Shown here in pieces: positions 61,632-64,000 of a stretch of 64,000 nucleotides of DNA (position 1 is its first letter; every line of letters starts with the position of its first letter). The stretch spans positions 109,842-173,841 of the forward strand of contig NZ_JAFBBE010000006.1 of assembly GCF_016907015.1 (NCBI RefSeq). The letters run 5' to 3'. Source of the DNA: Oceanisphaera litoralis (GTDB taxonomy: Bacteria > Pseudomonadota > Gammaproteobacteria > Enterobacterales > Aeromonadaceae). The translations under genes were made by a program, and so were the position numbers. The notes under the pieces were generated by a model. That model was not told the DNA's origin. It made no database searches and worked only from the letters and a program-made list of their open reading frames with translations.

Positions 61632-63134
61632 CTAGCCGCGCTCTACCTGAGCATCGGTCACCACCTCGTCGGCAGCGGTTTTGGCTTTGCTGCCCCTGGT
61701 GTTGCTGTCCTTGACCCAGATATCGGCGTTCTTGATACCCAGTTTAACCGGGTCGAAGGTCGGATCCAGACCCTGCGCCTTCTGTGCCTCGTAGTCTTTC
61801 AGGGCGATCAGCGCCGGCTTCTGCAGCAGCAGGATGGCAACGATGTTCAGCCAGGCCATCAGACCCACACCGATGTCACCCAGACCCCATGCCAGCTCGG
61901 CAGTCTTGACCGAACCGTACACCACCGAGCCCATCAGGGCGAACTTCAGCAGGAAGATCATCCAGGGACGATGTATATGCCGGTTGATATAGGCCACGTT
62001 GGTTTCGGCAATATAGTAGTAGGCCAGAATGGTGGTGAAGGCGAAGAAGAACAGCGCCACCGCCACGAAGGTACCACCGAAGCCGGGCATCACCGACTCC
62101 ACTGCCGCCTGGGTATAACCCGGGCCGGCCTCTACGCCGGGCAGTTGCTCGACAATGGCCTCACCGGCCTTGCCCATGACGTTGTAGGCACCGGTGATGA
62201 TGATCATGAAGGCGGTGGCGGTGCAGACAAACAGGGTGTCTACATAAACCGAGAAGCCCTGCACCAGACCCTGCTTGGCCGGGTGAGAGACTTCGGCCGC
62301 CGCCGCCGGGTGCGGACCCGTACCCTGACCGGCTTCGTTGGAGTAGATGCCACGCTTGACACCCCACTCGATGGCCAGACCCAGGATGGCACCAAAACCG
62401 GCTTTCATGCCGAAGGCACTACCGACGATGAGGCCGACCACATCGGGCAGCCTTTCGATGTGCATCGCGATAACAACAAAGGCCACCAGTATGTAGCCCA
62501 ACGCCATGAAGGGCACCACTATCTGGGTGAAATTGGCAATCCGCTTGACGCCACCGAAGATAATCAGCCCCAGCAAGACCACCACCACGGCGGCAGACAC
62601 AGAGGTCGAAATTCCGAAGGCATTCTCGATACCGGAGGCGATGCTGTTGGCCTGAACGCTCGGCAGCAGCAGACCACAGCCGATAATGGTGGCGAAGGCG
62701 AAGACCCAGGCATACCACTTCATGCCCAGGCCTTTTTCGATGTAGTAGGCCGGACCACCGCGATAGAGGCCGTTGTCGTCTTTTTCCTTGTAGATCTGCG
62801 CCAGGGTCGATTCCACGAAGGCGGTACCGGCGCCAAAGAAGGCCACGACCCACATCCAGAACACGGCACCGGGACCACCGAAGGTGATGGCGGTGGCTAC
62901 GCCGGCGATGTTACCGGTACCGACTCGACCGGACAGTGACAGGGTCAGAGCCTGAAAGGAAGTGATACCCGCGGGCGAGGCTTCGCCCTTGAACATCAGC
63001 CGCACCATTTCCTTGATATGTCGGATCTGCAAAAAGCGGGTACGCAGCGAGAAATACAAACCTACCCCCAGACACAGATAGATCAGCGGTAAGCTCCATA
63101 TATAACTATTTATGCCATTAACCAGGTCACTCAT
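61632..63134 (-). CDS. Sodium:alanine symporter (AGCS family)
   Basis: Inner-membrane symporter of 500 residues with about ten helices; takes up alanine or glycine with sodium. AGCS motifs include TLSLSGRVGTGNIAGVATAI, GGPGAVFWMWVVAFFGAGTA and GIYSNEAGQGTGPHPAAAAE (each 20 residues or fewer as quoted). The ATG at 63134 has AAGGA 7 bases upstream and gives the family start MSDLVNGINSYIWS. The C-terminus carries a charged tail. No glycine riboswitch was found in its leader. Confidence 0.95.
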   Translation of the reverse strand: MSDLVNGINSYIWSLPLIYLCLGVGLYFSLRTRFLQIRHIKEMVRLMFKGEASPAGITSFQALTLSLSGRVGTGNIAGVATAITFGGPGAVFWMWVVAFFGAGTAFVESTLAQIYKEKDDNGLYRGGPAYYIEKGLGMKWYAWVFAFATIIGCGLLLPSVQANSIASGIENAFGISTSVSAAVVVVLLGLIIFGGVKRIANFTQIVVPFMALGYILVAFVVIAMHIERLPDVVGLIVGSAFGMKAGFGAILGLAIEWGVKRGIYSNEAGQGTGPHPAAAAEVSHPAKQGLVQGFSVYVDTLFVCTATAFMIIITGAYNVMGKAGEAIVEQLPGVEAGPGYTQAAVESVMPGFGGTFVAVALFFFAFTTILAYYYIAETNVAYINRHIHRPWMIFLLKFALMGSVVYGSVKTAELAWGLGDIGVGLMAWLNIVAILLLQKPALIALKDYEAQKAQGLDPTFDPVKLGIKNADIWVKDSNTRGSKAKTAADEVVTDAQVERG

Positions 63135-63668
63135 ATAACGTCCTTTGTTCTGATTAAACCGTACTGCAACAGCAGAACACTCCCTTAACGGGGCATTGAT
63201 CAACGATTAAGCAACACGAAATCGTTAAGTGTGGAAAAAAGTACTCTTCAATTTCCGCTGGCACAAGCGGACGCTACCATTAGAATTTCTAATCCATGGC
63301 TCGCGCAACGGTAAACATTTGCATAACATTTCATTCTGACCAGAGTGCCTCATCGCTCTCGACACGACAGAACAAATGCAAGTAGTTGTTAATAAATGAA
63401 AATATAGAATAAGAATGCTGCAGGGCCCTACCCCAGAAACGCATTTTAATTTAAAAGTACGCAAAATTTTCCGGAGGCAGACACAGATTCAATGTCATGA
63501 AATGCGAGGAATATCACATATTGATGTGCTGAAAAAAGGGGGATTTGTAATCGAAATTAACAAGAAAAGTCGCGACACCAGCAGGCTATGATGGCCGTAA
63601 ACGGCCATACACAACGAATAAACAGACTCATAAAGAGCCAAAAAATACACCCGGTCTATGTATTTATA
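63135..63668. other. Intergenic region, AT-rich, no gene recognised
   Basis: The stretch from about 63200 to 63660 is clearly more AT-rich than the rest of the window. A short minus-strand frame at 63225-63464 has no ribosome site or recognisable domain. The symporter promoter should lie near 63150-63250. Confidence 0.45.
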
Positions 63669-63833
63669 CCCATCCGATTAAAGAAGTGATCAGTGACTGA
63701 TAACAATACCGTATTTAAAGTCCAGTCATACCGGTACTGAATCAAGTTCAGCATGACGGACCCGGTATCTTCCTGCATGGAGATCCTGACTTTCGTCAGG
63801 ATGACGGTCTGGGCACATGATTAATCCGATTGG
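63669..63833 (+). repeat. MITE-like element, copy 4, most complete
   Basis: About 165 bp. The left end is CCCATCCGATTAAAG and the right end TTAATCCGATTGG, whose complement CCAATCGGATTAA nearly matches the left end, so the termini are imperfect inverted repeats. Inside are ATCAGTGACTGATAACAAT, CCGTATTTAAAGTCCAGTC, the middle hairpin around TGAATCAAGTTCAGCATGA, and ATCCTGACTTTCGTCAGGAT. Confidence 0.82.
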
Positions 63834-63859
63834 CTATGTATGAGTTAACTGTGTCTACA

Positions 63860-63875
63860 CTGTATTTATATACAG
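63860..63875 (+). promoter_or_regulatory. LexA (SOS) box
   Basis: CTGTATTTATATACAG has the CTGT-N8-ACAG form with AT-rich centre. With flanks it matches the E. coli consensus in 17 of 20 positions by my count. It lies about 20 bases before the start of the right-edge gene. Confidence 0.7.
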
Positions 63876-63894
63876 AAATATGGTGGGCCAGATT

Positions 63895-64000
63895 ATGGAA
63901 TGGTCTTATAAGGAGCTAGAGCTACAAGTCACAGAGCTACCAGCTGTGCAAAAGCAGGAATTGCTCACGCTAATCACTCATCAACTCAGTCGCGAAGGGT
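63895..64000 (+). CDS. Unknown protein, first 35 codons, probably SOS-controlled
   Basis: An open frame begins ATG at 63895 (MEWSYKELELQVTELPAVQK) with GGTGG upstream and continues past the right edge. An in-frame ATG at 63880 is possible but has no ribosome site and falls 4 bases after the SOS box. The visible residues look like an amphipathic helical start with Glu, Leu and Gln. I do not recognise the family; the SOS box suggests a DNA-damage role, which is inference. Confidence 0.5.
   Translation, partial: MEWSYKELELQVTELPAVQKQELLTLITHQLSREG

Noticed and set aside
63135..63320. Glycine riboswitch in the symporter leader
   Set aside because: I looked for the conserved glycine aptamer core on the minus strand and did not find it; the same holds for the glyA leader.

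Overview
The window looks like a GC-rich gammaproteobacterial chromosome segment. Its conserved gene blocks fit the Aeromonadales, and a marine Oceanimonas/Oceanisphaera/Zobellella-like organism is my best guess. The grounds are the nrdR-ribD-ribE-ribBA and ribH-nusB-thiL-pgpA blocks, accB-accC next to aroQ, yhdT-panF, prmA and dusB-fis. The genus is inference, not proof. I see no rRNA, tRNA, CRISPR array, prophage or complete insertion sequence.

Layout. Positions 1-1132 hold the 5' part of an unknown membrane protein that runs off the left edge. Positions 1429-6781 carry a peptide-type ABC importer on the minus strand, in the order dual ATPase, binding protein, permease, permease. Positions 7360-9746 hold ribH-nusB-thiL-pgpA. 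Positions 9854-14182 hold an unrelated block (MscS-like channel, EamA exporter, DUF808 protein, HopJ-family protein, carboxylesterase) that separates ribH from the rest of the riboflavin genes. Positions 14484-17842 hold ribBA, ribE, ribD and nrdR, followed by glyA. Positions 19759-22916 carry a plus-strand group: TorD-like chaperone, DUF2956 protein, amidoligase, class I glutamine-amidotransferase-like hydrolase and YqaA-type membrane protein. Core metabolism follows on the plus strand up to 32421: acs, aroQ, accB, accC, yhdT, panF, prmA, dusB and fis.

Positions 32687-41947 are a defence operon on the minus strand. It is a type I restriction-modification system (hsdM, hsdS, hsdR) with four further genes between hsdM and hsdR: a YhcG/DUF1016 PD-(D/E)XK nuclease, an MNT nucleotidyltransferase, a HEPN partner and a DUF3800 protein. 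All but hsdR are joined by short overlaps. Positions 42128-45935 are an iron-siderophore ABC importer.

Positions 46472-58288 form a tightly overlapping plus-strand operon of six signalling genes. They are a CHASE3-HAMP-GAF hybrid kinase with three receivers, a stand-alone CheR, a second kinase with a degenerate C-terminal receiver, a REC-PAS-GGDEF-EAL protein, a stand-alone CheB and a second REC-PAS-GGDEF-EAL protein. No CheA, CheW or classical chemoreceptor is present, so the methylation target of CheR/CheB is an open question. After it come two lipoproteins, gabD and a sodium:alanine symporter. At the right edge an SOS-box-like palindrome precedes the first 35 codons of an unknown gene.

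Repeats are a second theme. A MITE-like element of about 160 bp occurs four times (near 7.1, 14.3, 44.9 and 63.7 kb), once inside the siderophore operon. Heptanucleotide tandem arrays of differing sequence sit at or near stop codons, and a decayed one appears absorbed into the N-terminus of HsdS. Paired palindromes of the GTAGGTTGGG type and REP-like hairpins also occur.
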